From: an uncultured Aureimonas sp.
GTDB taxonomy: Bacteria > Pseudomonadota > Alphaproteobacteria > Rhizobiales > Rhizobiaceae
Direction of reading: 5' to 3'
DNA: 32,519 nt
NCBI RefSeq assembly: GCF_913775355.1
Contig: NZ_CAJYIU010000266.1
Coordinates: forward strand, 1-32,519
Part shown: positions 9,894 through 18,575 of the stretch, in pieces
Numbering within the stretch: position 1 is the stretch's first letter
How the letters are laid out: every line of letters begins with the position of its first letter
Position numbers and translations under genes: made by a program
Notes under the pieces: model-generated
Told to the model about the DNA's origin: nothing
Database searches by the model: none
The model's input: the letters and a program-made list of their open reading frames with translations, nothing else

Positions 9894-12026
9894 ATGTTCA
9901 ATACCCACAAGGTCGAGATCGAATGGGGCGGCCGCACGCTGACCCTCGAAACCGGCAAGATCGCCCGTCAGGCCGACGGCGCAGTGCTCGCCACCTACGG
10001 CGAGACCGCCGTGCTCGCGACCGTCGTCTCGGCCAAGGCCCCCAAGCCCGGCTTCGACTTCTTCCCGCTGACCGTCAACTACCAGGAAAAGGCGTTCGCC
10101 GCCGGCAAGATCCCGGGCGGCTACTTCAAGCGCGAGGGCCGTCCCTCCGAGAAGGAAACGCTGGTCTCGCGCCTGATCGACCGTCCGATCCGCCCGCTCT
10201 TTGCGGAAGGCTACAAGAACGACACGCAGGTCGTCGTCACCGTCCTGCAGCATGACCTCGAGAACGACCCGGACGTCCTCGCGATGGTCGCGGCCTCCGC
10301 GGCGCTGACGCTGTCCGGCGTGCCCTTCATGGGTCCGATCGGCGGCGCGCGCGTCGGCTACATCAACGGCGAGTTCAAGCTGAATCCGCATGTCGACGAG
10401 ATGGGCGAGTCCAAGCTCGACCTCGTGGTCGCCGGCACGCAGGACGCCGTGCTGATGGTGGAGTCCGAGGCACACGAGCTCGACGAAGAGACGATGCTCG
10501 GCGCCGTCATGTTCGGTCACAAGGGCTTCCAGCCGGTGATCGAGGCGATCATCAAGCTCGCCGAGCATGCCGCCAAGGAGCCGCGCAACCACACGGTGCC
10601 CGATCACTCGGCGCTCGAAAGCGAGATGCTGGGTCTGGCCGAGGCCGAGCTGCGCGACGCCTACAAGAACACCGACAAGCAGGCCCGCTACGCCGCCGTC
10701 GACGCGGTGAAGGCCAAGGTCATGGCGCACTTCCTGCCCGAGGGTCAGGACCCGAAGGCGCCGAAGGAAGACGTCGGTACGGTCTTCAAGGAGCTCCAGG
10801 CCAAGATCGTGCGCTGGAACATCCTCGACACCAAGAGCCGCATCGACGGGCGCGACCTGTCGACCGTGCGCCAGATCGTCTCCGAGGCCGGCATCCTGCC
10901 GCGCACCCACGGCTCGGCGCTCTTCACGCGCGGCGAGACGCAGGCGCTGGTGGTGGCGACCCTCGGCACCGGCGAGGACGAGCAGTACGTCGACAGCCTG
11001 ACGGGCACCTACAAGGAGACCTTCCTCCTTCACTACAACTTCCCCCCGTACTCGGTCGGCGAGACGGGCCGCATGGGTTCGCCCGGCCGCCGCGAGATCG
11101 GTCACGGCAAGCTCGCCTGGCGCGCCATCCGCCCGATGCTGCCGGCCAAGGAAGCCTTCCCCTACACGATCCGCGCCGTCTCGGAAGTGACGGAGTCCAA
11201 CGGTTCGTCCTCGATGGCGACCGTCTGCGGCACCTCGCTGGCGCTGATGGACGCCGGCGTTCCGCTGGCGCGCCCGGTGGCCGGCATCGCCATGGGCCTC
11301 ATCCTCGAGGGTGAGCGCTTCGCGGTCCTGTCCGACATCCTCGGCGACGAGGACCACCTCGGCGACATGGACTTCAAGGTGGCCGGCACCGACCGGGGCA
11401 TCACCTCGCTGCAGATGGACATCAAGATCCAGGGCATCACCGAGGAGATCATGAAGATCGCCCTCGAGCAGGCCAAGGGCGGCCGCGAGCACATTCTCGC
11501 CGAGATGAACAAGGCGCTGGGGTCGGCCCGCGCCGAGCTCGGCGAGTTCGCGCCGCGCATCGAGGTCATGCAGATCCCGACCGACAAGATCCGCGACGTG
11601 ATCGGCTCGGGCGGCAAGGTGATCCGCGAGATCGTCGAGAAGACCGGCGCCAAGATCAACATCGAGGACGACGGCACCGTGAAGATCGCCTCGTCCTCCG
11701 GCAAGGAGATCGAGGCCGCCAAGAAGTGGATCCACTCGATCGTGGCCGAGCCGGAAGTCGGCGAGATCTACGAGGGTACGGTGGTGAAGTGCGTCGAGTT
11801 CGGCGCCTTCGTGAACTTCTTCGGCTCGCGCGACGGCCTCGTCCACATCTCGCAGCTGGCCGCCGACCGCGTTCAGAAGACGCAGGACGTCGTCAAGGAG
11901 GGTCAGAAGGTCTGGGTCAAGCTCATGGGCTTCGACGAGCGCGGCAAGGTCCGCCTCTCCATGAAGGTCGTCGATCAGGCGACCGGCGAGGAGATCAAGA
12001 AGGCCAAGGAAGACGACGCGGAGTAA
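9894..12026 (+). CDS. pnp: Polyribonucleotide nucleotidyltransferase (PNPase)
   Basis: PNPase degrades RNA 3'-to-5' using phosphate and is a core part of mRNA decay. The 710-residue product has two RNase PH-like domains. The second carries the [12 protein letters not shown] motif, with Asp487, Asp493 and Lys495 at the metal/catalytic positions known in the family. A KH domain (about 552-612, with [11 protein letters not shown]) and an S1 domain (about 622-690, [16 protein letters not shown]) complete it. I chose ATG 9894 because [22 protein letters not shown] matches alphaproteobacterial PNPases; an upstream in-frame start at 9849 lacks support. The Shine-Dalgarno sequence is weak (GAGG at about 9881), which fits autoregulation but does not prove it. 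Confidence 0.97.
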   Translation: MFNTHKVEIEWGGRTLTLETGKIARQADGAVLATYGETAVLATVVSAKAPKPGFDFFPLTVNYQEKAFAAGKIPGGYFKREGRPSEKETLVSRLIDRPIRPLFAEGYKNDTQVVVTVLQHDLENDPDVLAMVAASAALTLSGVPFMGPIGGARVGYINGEFKLNPHVDEMGESKLDLVVAGTQDAVLMVESEAHELDEETMLGAVMFGHKGFQPVIEAIIKLAEHAAKEPRNHTVPDHSALESEMLGLAEAELRDAYKNTDKQARYAAVDAVKAKVMAHFLPEGQDPKAPKEDVGTVFKELQAKIVRWNILDTKSRIDGRDLSTVRQIVSEAGILPRTHGSALFTRGETQALVVATLGTGEDEQYVDSLTGTYKETFLLHYNFPPYSVGETGRMGSPGRREIGHGKLAWRAIRPMLPAKEAFPYTIRAVSEVTESNGSSSMATVCGTSLALMDAGVPLARPVAGIAMGLILEGERFAVLSDILGDEDHLGDMDFKVAGTDRGITSLQMDIKIQGITEEIMKIALEQAKGGREHILAEMNKALGSARAELGEFAPRIEVMQIPTDKIRDVIGSGGKVIREIVEKTGAKINIEDDGTVKIASSSGKEIEAAKKWIHSIVAEPEVGEIYEGTVVKCVEFGAFVNFFGSRDGLVHISQLAADRVQKTQDVVKEGQKVWVKLMGFDERGKVRLSMKVVDQATGEEIKKAKEDDAE

Positions 12027-12049
12027 TCCCGTCGTCCTCACAGCGATCG

Positions 12050-12097
12050 AAGGGGCGGCCCATGGGCCACCCCTTTTCGTTCGGGAAAAGGGGTGCC
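12050..12097 (+). terminator. pnp terminator with two overlapping hairpins
   Basis: AAGGGG-c-GGCCC (12050-12061) pairs with GGGCC-a-CCCC (12064-12073), followed by TTTT at 12074-12077, a typical intrinsic terminator for pnp. The 3' half can instead pair with the next segment: ACCCCTTTTC (12069-12078) is exactly complementary to GAAAAGGGGT (12085-12094), flanked by GGC and GCC. The two structures are mutually exclusive. Confidence 0.75.
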
Positions 12098-12108
12098 CAC
12101 CGCGAGAC

Positions 12109-12145
12109 GAAAAGGCCCCGGCGGAGCGTCCGCCGGGGCCTTTTC
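12109..12145. terminator. Bidirectional terminator between pnp and ohr
   Basis: A perfect 17-base inverted repeat (12109-12125 with 12129-12145) has a three-base loop. It begins GAAAAGGCCCCGG and ends CCGGGGCCTTTTC, so there is a T run on either strand. It lies between the convergent pnp and ohr genes and can terminate both. Confidence 0.9.
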
Positions 12146-12164
12146 TCGCGCGATCGCGATGCGG

Positions 12165-12593
12165 TCAGACGATGGTCAGGCCGACGTCGAGATTGTTGCG
12201 GGTGGCGTTGGAATAGGGGCAGACCTGATGGGCGGTGTCGACGAGCTTCTGCGCGTCGGCGCGGTCGAGGCCGGGCAGCGAGATCGTGAGATCGGCGGTG
12301 ATGCCGTAGCCGCCTTCCGAGCGCGGGCCGAAGCCGATCTCGGCGGTCACCGTCGCATCGTTCGGCACCTTCACGCCGACCTTCGAGGACACGGCGCGCA
12401 TGGCGCCGAGGAAGCAGGCGGAGTAACCGGCGGCGAACAGCTTCTCCGGGTTGGCGCCGTCGCCGCCCGGTCCGCCCATCTCCTTCGGGACGACGAGGTT
12501 CAGGTCGAGGTTGCCGTCCTCGGAGCGGACGTGGCCGTCACGGCCGCCGCCGGAGGCCGTGGCGCGGGTCTTGTAGATCGTGTCGACGGGCAT
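12165..12593 (-). CDS. ohr: Organic hydroperoxide resistance protein (Ohr)
   Basis: Ohr is a thiol peroxidase of the OsmC/Ohr family that reduces organic and lipid hydroperoxides, usually with lipoylated protein as electron donor. The 142-residue product has both family cysteines: Cys60 in AAGYSACFLGAM (peroxidatic) and Cys125 in HQVCPYSNATRN (resolving). The start MPVDTIYKT has GAGGAGAAGG just upstream on this strand; an in-frame ATG eight codons earlier would include that ribosome-binding site, so I rejected it. The gene is divergent from an OhrR-like regulator with two operator palindromes between them. Length and motifs favour Ohr over OsmC. Confidence 0.95.
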   Translation of the reverse strand: MPVDTIYKTRATASGGGRDGHVRSEDGNLDLNLVVPKEMGGPGGDGANPEKLFAAGYSACFLGAMRAVSSKVGVKVPNDATVTAEIGFGPRSEGGYGITADLTISLPGLDRADAQKLVDTAHQVCPYSNATRNNLDVGLTIV

Positions 12594-12621
12594 GGAACCT
12601 TCTCCTCGTTGGCGCAATTGG

Positions 12622-12633
12622 TTATCGCGATAA
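12622..12633. promoter_or_regulatory. OhrR operator 1 (ohr-proximal)
   Basis: TTATCGCGATAA is a perfect 12-base palindrome. It overlaps the predicted ohr transcription start (about 12632), a place where a bound repressor would block ohr. A near copy lies at 12676-12687. Confidence 0.7.
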
Positions 12634-12638
12634 ACGCC

Positions 12639-12667
12639 AACTTAGAGGCCGGCCCGACTCTTGTCCA
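12639..12667 (-). promoter_or_regulatory. Putative ohr promoter
   Basis: On the minus strand TGGACA (12662-12667) is followed after 17 bases by TAAGTT (12639-12644). The expected start, near 12632, falls inside operator 1, consistent with repression by OhrR. The -35 element overlaps the presumed -35 (TTGTCC, 12661-12666) of ohrR on the other strand. Confidence 0.6.
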
Positions 12668-12675
12668 GCGGAAAA

Positions 12676-12687
12676 CTATCGTGATAA
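12676..12687. promoter_or_regulatory. OhrR operator 2 (ohrR-proximal)
   Basis: CTATCGTGATAA matches operator 1 at ten of twelve positions. It overlaps the likely -10 region of ohrR (ATAAAT at 12684-12689, 17 bases after TTGTCC at 12661-12666). This suggests that OhrR also represses its own gene. Confidence 0.65.
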
Positions 12688-12718
12688 ATAAAAACCGCAC
12701 CGGACCGAGGCTGAAACC

Positions 12719-13186
12719 ATGACGCGCGCGAACTCGCCGCTCCCGCTCGACGACCATCTGTGTTTCGCGCTCTACGGCGCGTCGATGGCGATCGGCCGGC
12801 TCTATAAGCCGATCCTCGACGAGTGGGGCATCACCTACCCGCAGTACCTGACGCTGTCGGTCCTGTGGGAGGCGGACGGCCAGCGCGTCGGCGACCTCGC
12901 GTCCCGATTGGACCTCGAGCCGAGCACGATGACCCCGCTGGTGACGCGCCTGGCCGCGTCGGGCTTCGTGACGCGCGAGCGCGACACGGCCGACGCGCGG
13001 CAGGTCATCGTGCGGCTGACCGACGCTGGCCGCGATCTCGCCGACCGCAGCCGCTGTCTCGGAGAAGCGCTGGTGTCCGCGGCCGGACTGTCGCTCGATC
13101 GGCTGCGGGAGATGACCGCGGACGCGCGGCGGCTGCGCGACGCGGTGGCCGGTCGGGGCGGGGATGCCGCCCCGACCGGGAACTGA
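12719..13186 (+). CDS. ohrR: MarR-family organic peroxide sensor/repressor (OhrR)
   Basis: OhrR represses ohr and releases DNA when a reactive cysteine is oxidised by organic peroxides. The 155-residue product has the OhrR hallmark LDDHLCFALYGAS with Cys15, followed by YKPILDEWGITYPQYLTLSVLWE. The winged-helix recognition region is at about 55-85 (VGDLASRLDLEPSTMTPLVTRLAASG) and the wing contains RERDTADARQVIV. A second cysteine at about 112 (SRCLGE) may be the partner seen in two-cysteine OhrR proteins. The gene is divergent from ohr, and both promoters overlap palindromic sites. The sequence and context together make the assignment secure. Confidence 0.92.
   Translation: MTRANSPLPLDDHLCFALYGASMAIGRLYKPILDEWGITYPQYLTLSVLWEADGQRVGDLASRLDLEPSTMTPLVTRLAASGFVTRERDTADARQVIVRLTDAGRDLADRSRCLGEALVSAAGLSLDRLREMTADARRLRDAVAGRGGDAAPTGN
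13151..13177 (+). terminator. Hairpin at the end of ohrR
   Basis: GGTCGGGGCGG (13151-13161) and CCGCCCCGACC (13167-13177) are exact complements with a five-base loop. They lie within the last codons of ohrR, next to the convergent aldo/keto reductase gene. There is no T run, so termination is uncertain. Confidence 0.35.
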
Positions 13187-13190
13187 CGGC

Positions 13191-14243
13191 TCAAGGGGCC
13201 GGGTTGCCGTAGCGCTGGTGCAGGCCGTCCACCGCGTCCTGCATCTCCGCGGTCCACGCGACGTCCTCGGCGGCGAGGCATTCGTCGAGTTGCGCCATCG
13301 TCGTCGCGCCGATGATCGAGGCCGTGACGAAGTCCTGCGCCAGCACGAAGGCGTTGGCGAAGGTGGCCGGCGCCAGGCCGAACTCGCGCGCGAGGGCCAC
13401 ATAGGCGGCGACCGCCTCCGCCGTGCCCGGCTTCTCGTATCGCTGCAGTCGATCGAACAGCGCTTTGCGCGAGCCGGCGGGGCGTGCGCCGCCGGCATAC
13501 TTGCCCGTGAGGTATCCTTGCGCCAGCGGCGAGTAGGCGAGGAGGCCGATGCCCTCGCGCACGGCGATCTCGGCCTGCGCCGTCTCGAAGGTGCGGTTCA
13601 AGAGGTTGTAGGCGTTCTGGATGCTCGCCATGCGCGGCGCTCGGCCGGCGTCGGCGAGCGTCAGCCAGCGCATCGTGCCCCAGGCGCTCTCGTTCGACAG
13701 GCCGGCGTGGCGGATCTTGCCGTCCCGCACGAGGTCCTGGAAGACGTCCGCCGTTTCCTCGATCGCCACCTCGTCCAGAACGGGATCGGGCGTCTTCCAG
13801 CGCGTCGGCACCGAGCCGAAGCCCGCGGTCGGGCGGTCCGGCCAGTGGATCTGGTAGAGGTCGATGCAGTCGATGCCGAGGCGCTTCAGCGACCCCTCGA
13901 CGGCTTCGACGACATTGCGACGGTCGAGGCGCGGCTCCGAACCGTCGGCGCGGAACCAGGTCGAGGTGGAGCGGCCGACGACCTTGGTCGCGATCACCAT
14001 GCGGTCGCGATTGCCGCGCGCCCGCAGCCACGAGGCGATATAGGCTTCCGTGCGCCCCTGCGTCTCCGCCTTCGGGGGAATGGGGTAGAGCTCGGCGGCG
14101 TCGAGGAAGTTGACGCCGCGCTCCACGGCGCGGTCGAGCTGCTCGTGCGCGTCGCCTTCGGTGTTCTGTTCGCCAAAGGTCATGGTGCCGAGGCAGATCC
14201 GGCTGACGCGCAGATCCGTGCGCCCGAGCGGTCGTTGCTGCAT
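13191..14243 (-). CDS. Tas-like NADP(H)-dependent aldo/keto reductase
   Basis: This is a 350-residue aldo/keto reductase of the Tas type (E. coli Tas is about 346 residues). The catalytic tetrad is visible: Asp48, Tyr53, Lys87 and His133 (DAAELYP, IATKV, LYQIHWPDR). The N-terminus MQQRPLGRTDLRVSRICLGTM and the segment PPKAETQGRTE are typical of this subfamily. The last part, after FVLAQDFVTASIIGATT, is the cofactor-binding end. Reading is open far upstream in the same frame, but MQQRP is the family start. The physiological substrate is unknown. It converges on ohrR with four bases between the genes and diverges from a hydrolase. Location beside ohr/ohrR suggests stress or aldehyde detoxification, which is only inference. 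Confidence 0.93.
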   Translation of the reverse strand: MQQRPLGRTDLRVSRICLGTMTFGEQNTEGDAHEQLDRAVERGVNFLDAAELYPIPPKAETQGRTEAYIASWLRARGNRDRMVIATKVVGRSTSTWFRADGSEPRLDRRNVVEAVEGSLKRLGIDCIDLYQIHWPDRPTAGFGSVPTRWKTPDPVLDEVAIEETADVFQDLVRDGKIRHAGLSNESAWGTMRWLTLADAGRAPRMASIQNAYNLLNRTFETAQAEIAVREGIGLLAYSPLAQGYLTGKYAGGARPAGSRKALFDRLQRYEKPGTAEAVAAYVALAREFGLAPATFANAFVLAQDFVTASIIGATTMAQLDECLAAEDVAWTAEMQDAVDGLHQRYGNPAP

Positions 14244-14348
14244 GATGGGTTCCGAGAGCGTAGGGTGAGGGGGAGGGGTGTTCGCTTTCGCTTTAGACCC
14301 GCGCCGCTCCGGCGGCAACGGCGGGGCTGTCATCGCATCCTCATGCCC

Positions 14349-14367
14349 GTGCCCTACATCAGGGCAC
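14349..14367. promoter_or_regulatory. Inverted repeat between the reductase and hydrolase genes
   Basis: GTGCCCT (14349-14355) and AGGGCAC (14361-14367) are perfect arms around ACATC. It lies in the 147-base divergent region, 24 bases before the hydrolase start, and could be an operator or a leader hairpin. Confidence 0.4.
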
Positions 14368-14390
14368 CCATCCCGACCGCCGGAGTGTCC

Positions 14391-15071
14391 ATGCGCCTGA
14401 TCCTCGTGCCCGCCTTCGCCTGCGACGGCGATCTCTACGAGCCGTTGATCGCGCTCCTGCGGCCTGACTTCGACTGCCGCACGGTGGTGCCGGCCGCGCC
14501 CGACATGGCGGCCTGCGCCCGCGAGATCGTGGACGCCGCGGAGGGCAAGCCGTTCATCGTCGCCGGGACGTCGTTCGGCGGGCATGTCGCGCGCGAGGCG
14601 GCGCTGGCCGCGCCTTCGCTGGTCCAGGGCCTCGTGGTCATGGGCGCGGCGCCGCAGGGGCCGGCGAGCCGCGAGCCGTTCGACCGCCGCCGCGCGGCGA
14701 TCGAGGCGGACGGCGGGGCGGAGATGCTGGAGGACATGGCGCGTGCGATCGTCTACGAGCCGGACGGGCGCGGCCAGGAGGCGGCCGACATCTTCCGCGC
14801 GATGGCCGCACGCGCCGGCATCGACCGGCTTCTTGCCCAGAACGAGGCGCTGATGACGCGGCCCGACCGCACGGCGGACCTCCAGCGCCTCGCCTGCCGC
14901 TCGCTTCTCGTCTGGGGGGAGGCGGACAGCTTCTCCGCGCCGGACGCCGGGCGCGCGATGGCGGAGGCGATGCCCGACGCGGAGTTCATGCTTCTGGAGG
15001 AGTGCGGGCACCTGCCGAGCCTCGAGGCGCCGATGCGGGTCGCCGCCGCGATCCGCGCGCGCTTCGCCTGA
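14391..15071 (+). CDS. Alpha/beta-fold hydrolase
   Basis: The 226-residue product has an alpha/beta-hydrolase fold with a visible catalytic triad: Ser61 in the nucleophile elbow GTSFGG, Asp179 in WGEADSFSAP, and His207 in EECGHLPSLE. The short length and lack of a signal peptide indicate a small cytosolic esterase or hydrolase. The substrate cannot be told. I chose ATG 14391 because GGAG lies at 14381-14384; an in-frame ATG at 14343 would add 16 residues without homology-like character. Eight bases separate it from the following HAD gene, so the two form an operon. It is divergent from the aldo/keto reductase. Confidence 0.88.
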   Translation: MRLILVPAFACDGDLYEPLIALLRPDFDCRTVVPAAPDMAACAREIVDAAEGKPFIVAGTSFGGHVAREAALAAPSLVQGLVVMGAAPQGPASREPFDRRRAAIEADGGAEMLEDMARAIVYEPDGRGQEAADIFRAMAARAGIDRLLAQNEALMTRPDRTADLQRLACRSLLVWGEADSFSAPDAGRAMAEAMPDAEFMLLEECGHLPSLEAPMRVAAAIRARFA

Positions 15072-15079
15072 GAGGGGTC

Positions 15080-15736
15080 GTGCCCGATCTCGTCATCTTC
15101 GACTGCGACGGGGTGCTGGTCGACAGCGAGCATCTGGCCGGTGAAGCGTTGATCGCGCTGCATCGGGCGCATGGGATCGCAGTGTCGGGCGAGCTTTTTG
15201 CCACCATTATCGGCATGAAGACCGTCGACGGGCTGGCGGCGCTCGCCGCCGTAACGGGTCGAGCGCTACCGCCGGGCGCGGAGGCCGATCTCTGGCCGGC
15301 GACGGCGGCGGTGTTTCGCGAGCGGCTGAGGCCCTGCGAGGGCGTCGTCGGCCTTCTCGCCGTCTCCGACCTTCGTCGCTGCGTCGCCTCGTCCTCGCAT
15401 CCCGACCGCCTGCGCCTCAGCCTCCGCGTCACCGGGCTCGACGCCTACTTTCCGGACGATGCGGTGTTTTCGGCATCGGAAGTCCGGCGCGGCAAGCCGG
15501 CGCCGGACCTCTTCCTCCACGCGAGCGCGCGCATGGGTGCCGATCCCCGCCGCTGCGTCGTCATCGAGGATTCGCGCTTCGGGATCACCGCCGCCAAGGC
15601 CGCCGGGATGACGGCCATCGGCTATACCGGCGCGAGCCACATGGGGCCGGCGGCGGCGGAGGCGCTTCGGGCGGCGGGCGCCGACCATGTATCGGCCTCA
15701 ATGGCGGAGATCGGCGAGCGTCTCCGCCAGGATTGA
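15080..15736 (+). CDS. HAD-superfamily phosphatase (subfamily IA, Gph/PGM-like)
   Basis: The 218-residue product carries all four HAD motifs: DCDGVLVDSE (Asp8 and Asp10, motif I), SSSHP (motif II, about 104-108), Lys139 in RRGKPAPDLF (motif III), and VVIEDSRFG with Glu163 and Asp164 (motif IV). The cap is the helical type inserted after motif I. Members are phosphoglycolate phosphatases, beta-phosphoglucomutases or general sugar-phosphate phosphatases, and the substrate is not decidable here. I chose GTG 15080 with AGAGGGG at 15071-15077 just upstream; longer in-frame starts lie inside the hydrolase gene. It is translated eight bases after that gene and converges on fabI with a seven-base gap. 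Confidence 0.9.
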   Translation: MPDLVIFDCDGVLVDSEHLAGEALIALHRAHGIAVSGELFATIIGMKTVDGLAALAAVTGRALPPGAEADLWPATAAVFRERLRPCEGVVGLLAVSDLRRCVASSSHPDRLRLSLRVTGLDAYFPDDAVFSASEVRRGKPAPDLFLHASARMGADPRRCVVIEDSRFGITAAKAAGMTAIGYTGASHMGPAAAEALRAAGADHVSASMAEIGERLRQD

Positions 15737-15743
15737 AGACCGG

Positions 15744-16589
15744 TCAGCCGGCGGTGGCTGGATCCACCTCGCCGGCGATCTCGGCCCGGCGCTCCTGCGC
15801 CTTCAATTCGTCGAGCGCAGGCATCGACATGATGTTGTAGCCGGCATCGACGTAGTGGACCTCGCCGGTGACGCCTCGCGACAGGTCGGACAGGAGGTAG
15901 AGCGTCGAGTTGCCGACCTCCTCGTGCGTCACGTTGCGGCGCATCGGCGAGTTGCGGCGCTGATAGTTCAGCATCAGGCGCGCGTCGGAGACGCCCGCAC
16001 CCGCCAGCGTGCGCAAGGGGCCTGCCGAGACGGCGTTGACGCGGATGTCGCGGGGGCCGAAATCGGCCGCGAGGTAGCGCACCGAGGCTTCCAGCGCGGC
16101 CTTGGCGACGCCCATCACGTTGTAGTTCGGCATGACGCGCATCGAGCCGCCATAGGTCAGCGTCACCATCGAGCCGCCCTCGTTCATGATCGCGGCCGCG
16201 CGCTTGGCGACCTCGGTGAACGAGAAGCAGGAGATCACCATCGTCCGCGTGAAGTTCTCGCGCGTCGTGTCGGCGTAGAGGCCCTTCAGCTCGTTCTTGT
16301 CGGAGAAGCCGATGGCATGAACCACGAAGTCGATGCGCCCCCACGCCTTTTCGAGCGTGGCGAAGAGGTTGTCGACCGAGGCGATGTCCTCAACGTCGCA
16401 ATCGACGAGAAGGGTGGAGCCGATCTCGGCGGCGAGCGGCCGAAGCCGCTTGCCGAAGGCCTCGCCCTGGTAGCTGAAGCCGATCTCGGCGCCTTGGGCG
16501 GCGAGCGAGCGCGCCGCGCCCCAGGCGATCGAGTTGTGGTTGGCGACGCCCATTACGAGGCCGCGCTTGCCCGTCATCAGTCCGGTCAT
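15744..16589 (-). CDS. fabI: Enoyl-[acyl-carrier-protein] reductase (NADH) FabI
   Basis: FabI reduces trans-2-enoyl-ACP in the last step of each fatty-acid elongation cycle. The 281-residue product has the variant SDR cofactor site GVANHNSIAWG (about 14-24), Tyr146, and the catalytic pair Tyr156/Lys163 (YNVMGVAK). It also carries the FabI signature SAGPLRTLAGAG. These catalytic positions are the same numbers as in E. coli FabI. The start MTGLMTGKRGLVMG has GAGGAAG upstream on this strand. It is the last gene of fabA-fabB-fabI, 13 bases after fabB. A GC-rich inverted repeat (GCCGGCG 15747-15753 with CGCCGGC 15770-15776) lies at its 3' end but has no T run. Confidence 0.97.
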   Translation of the reverse strand: MTGLMTGKRGLVMGVANHNSIAWGAARSLAAQGAEIGFSYQGEAFGKRLRPLAAEIGSTLLVDCDVEDIASVDNLFATLEKAWGRIDFVVHAIGFSDKNELKGLYADTTRENFTRTMVISCFSFTEVAKRAAAIMNEGGSMVTLTYGGSMRVMPNYNVMGVAKAALEASVRYLAADFGPRDIRVNAVSAGPLRTLAGAGVSDARLMLNYQRRNSPMRRNVTHEEVGNSTLYLLSDLSRGVTGEVHYVDAGYNIMSMPALDELKAQERRAEIAGEVDPATAG

Positions 16590-16602
16590 CAGGGAAGCTT
16601 CC

Positions 16603-17826
16603 TCAGGCGCCGACGCGCTGGAACACGAGCGTGGCGTTGGTGCCGCCAAAGCCGAACGAATTGGACAGGGCGATGTCCACCTTGGCGTCGTCGATGCGCT
16701 TGCGCACGATGGGCACGCCCTCGAACTCGGGATCGAGCTCCTCGATATGGGCGCTTTCGCCGATGAAGCCGGCCTGCATCATCAGGAGCGAGTAGATCGC
16801 CTCCTGCGCGCCCGCCGCACCCAGCGAATGGCCGGTCAGCGACTTGGTCGACTGGACGTACGGCATGTCGTCGCCGAACACCTCGCGGATCGCGCCGATC
16901 TCCTTCGAGTCGCCGACCGGCGTCGAGGTGCCGTGCGTGTTCACGTAGTCGACCCGGCCCTTGACGGTGGACAGCGCCTGCCGCATGCAGCGGATCGCGC
17001 CCTCGCCGGACGGGGCCACCATGTCGTAGCCGTCCGAGGTCGCGCCGTAGCCGACGAGCTCGGCATAGATCTTGGCGCCGCGTGCCACCGCCCGCTCATA
17101 TTCCTCGAGCACCACGACGCCCGCGCCGCCCGCGATCACGAAGCCGTCGCGGTTCTTGTCGTAGGCGCGCGAAGCGACCGAGGGACGATCGTTGAAGTCC
17201 GAGGACATGGCGCCCATCGCGTCGAAGAGGTTCGACATCGTCCAGTCGAGGTCCTCGTGGCCGCCCGCGAACATCACGTCCTGCTTGCCCCACTGGATCA
17301 TCTCGGCGGCGTTGCCGATGCAGTGCGCCGAGGTCGAGCAGGCCGACGAGATCGAGTAGTTGACGCCGTGGATCTTGAACCAGGTCGCAAGCGTCGCGGA
17401 TGCCGTCGACGACATCGCCTTCGGCACGGCGAAGGGACCGATGCGCTTCGGCGAGTTGTTCTTGCGGGTGATCTCGGCGGCCTCGATCAGGGTGCGCGTC
17501 GAGGGGCCGCCCGAGCCCATGATGATGCCGGTGCGCTCGTTGCCGGAAATGTCGCTCTCGGGCAGCCCTGAGTCGGCGATGGCTTGGCGCATGGCGACGT
17601 GGTTCCACGCGCCGCCCTGGCTGAGGAAGCGCATGGCGCGCCGGTCCACCATGTCCGAGACGTCGATCTCGGGCTTGCCCCACACGCGGCAGCGGAAGCC
17701 GTTGTCGGCAAAGTCCTGGGCGAAGCTGATGCCCGACTTCGCCTCGCGCAGCGAGGCGGTGACCTCGTTCAGATCGTTGCCGATCGAGGACACGATGCCC
17801 ATTCCGGTCACGACGACGCGCCGCAT
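16603..17826 (-). CDS. fabB: Beta-ketoacyl-ACP synthase I (FabB)
   Basis: FabB condenses malonyl-ACP with acyl-ACP and, with FabA, is needed for unsaturated fatty acids. The 407-residue product has the Cys-His-His triad at Cys163 (SSACSTSAH), His298 ([11 protein letters not shown]) and His333 ([11 protein letters not shown]), plus Lys328. These are the same numbers as in E. coli FabB. The N-terminus [16 protein letters not shown] and the C-terminal [12 protein letters not shown] are also typical. The gene is between fabA (57 bases upstream) and fabI, all on the minus strand. This context favours FabB over FabF. Confidence 0.97.
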   Translation of the reverse strand: MRRVVVTGMGIVSSIGNDLNEVTASLREAKSGISFAQDFADNGFRCRVWGKPEIDVSDMVDRRAMRFLSQGGAWNHVAMRQAIADSGLPESDISGNERTGIIMGSGGPSTRTLIEAAEITRKNNSPKRIGPFAVPKAMSSTASATLATWFKIHGVNYSISSACSTSAHCIGNAAEMIQWGKQDVMFAGGHEDLDWTMSNLFDAMGAMSSDFNDRPSVASRAYDKNRDGFVIAGGAGVVVLEEYERAVARGAKIYAELVGYGATSDGYDMVAPSGEGAIRCMRQALSTVKGRVDYVNTHGTSTPVGDSKEIGAIREVFGDDMPYVQSTKSLTGHSLGAAGAQEAIYSLLMMQAGFIGESAHIEELDPEFEGVPIVRKRIDDAKVDIALSNSFGFGGTNATLVFQRVGA

Positions 17827-17883
17827 GGCAAACTCCCTTGCAAGGGTCTCAAAGACCCGGATTCTTCGATGGGCGGGCGGGTA

Positions 17884-18417
17884 TCAGCCGCCGGCCGTCT
17901 CGTCGGACTGCTCGTCCTGGAACAGGCCGACGCGCAGGTTGCTCGCCTGATAGATGACGACGCCATCCGCCTTCATCCAGCCCTCGGCGATACCGAGCTT
18001 GAGCTTGGAGCGCATCACGCGGCGGAAGTCGACGCCGTATTCCACGAGCTTGACCTTGGGCGTCACCTGGCCGGTGAACTTGACCTCGCCAACGCCGAGC
18101 GCGCGACCGCGGCCGGGCTCGCCGAGCCAGCCGAGATAGAAGCCCGTCAGCTGCCAGAGCGCGTCGAGGCCGAGGCAGCCCGGCATCACCGGATCGCCCT
18201 TGAAGTGGCAGTCGAAGAACCAGAGGTCGGGCGAGACGTCGAACTCCGCGCGGATCGAACCCTTGCCGAACTCGCCGCCGTCGGTGGTGACCTCGGTGAT
18301 CCGGTCGAACATCAGCATCGGCGGCAGGGGGAGCTGCGCGTTGCCCGCGCCGAAGAGCTCGCCCCGGCCGCATGCCAGAATCTCGTCCTTGCCGAAATAG
18401 GTCTTCACCGTGTCCAT
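17884..18417 (-). CDS. fabA: 3-hydroxydecanoyl-ACP dehydratase/isomerase FabA
   Basis: FabA dehydrates 3-hydroxydecanoyl-ACP and isomerises the double bond, starting unsaturated fatty-acid synthesis. The 177-residue product has the active-site His71 ([19 protein letters not shown]) and Asp85, one position on from the E. coli residues. I chose the ATG that gives [20 protein letters not shown], as in rhizobial FabA; an in-frame ATG 14 codons upstream adds a charged, unconserved stretch. It leads the fabA-fabB-fabI unit. The upstream region holds an inverted repeat, GGAACGG (18434-18440) with CCGTTCC (18451-18457), in the 5' leader or promoter. No confident promoter was identified. Confidence 0.96.
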   Translation of the reverse strand: MDTVKTYFGKDEILACGRGELFGAGNAQLPLPPMLMFDRITEVTTDGGEFGKGSIRAEFDVSPDLWFFDCHFKGDPVMPGCLGLDALWQLTGFYLGWLGEPGRGRALGVGEVKFTGQVTPKVKLVEYGVDFRRVMRSKLKLGIAEGWMKADGVVIYQASNLRVGLFQDEQSDETAGG

Positions 18418-18575
18418 TGATCCGTCCGGTTGGGGAACGGTATGCCGCCGCCGTTCCAACTTGTATCAAATCGATCGCGGGACGGCCCTTACCACGCGAG
18501 CGCCCGAGGGCAAATCCGTTAACGTCTAGAGAGGTGTCACGGTTTCGCGCCGGGCACCGCCGCCATGGAGCCGAC

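Noticed and set aside
9795-12041. A 748-codon minus-strand frame opposite pnp
   Set aside because: It is fully antisense to PNPase, is leucine/histidine-rich without motifs, and has no ribosome-binding site.
13164-15071. A 635-codon plus-strand reading frame covering the aldo/keto reductase and hydrolase
   Set aside because: Only its last third matches a protein family (the hydrolase). The rest is antisense to the reductase, and the long open frame comes from high GC content.
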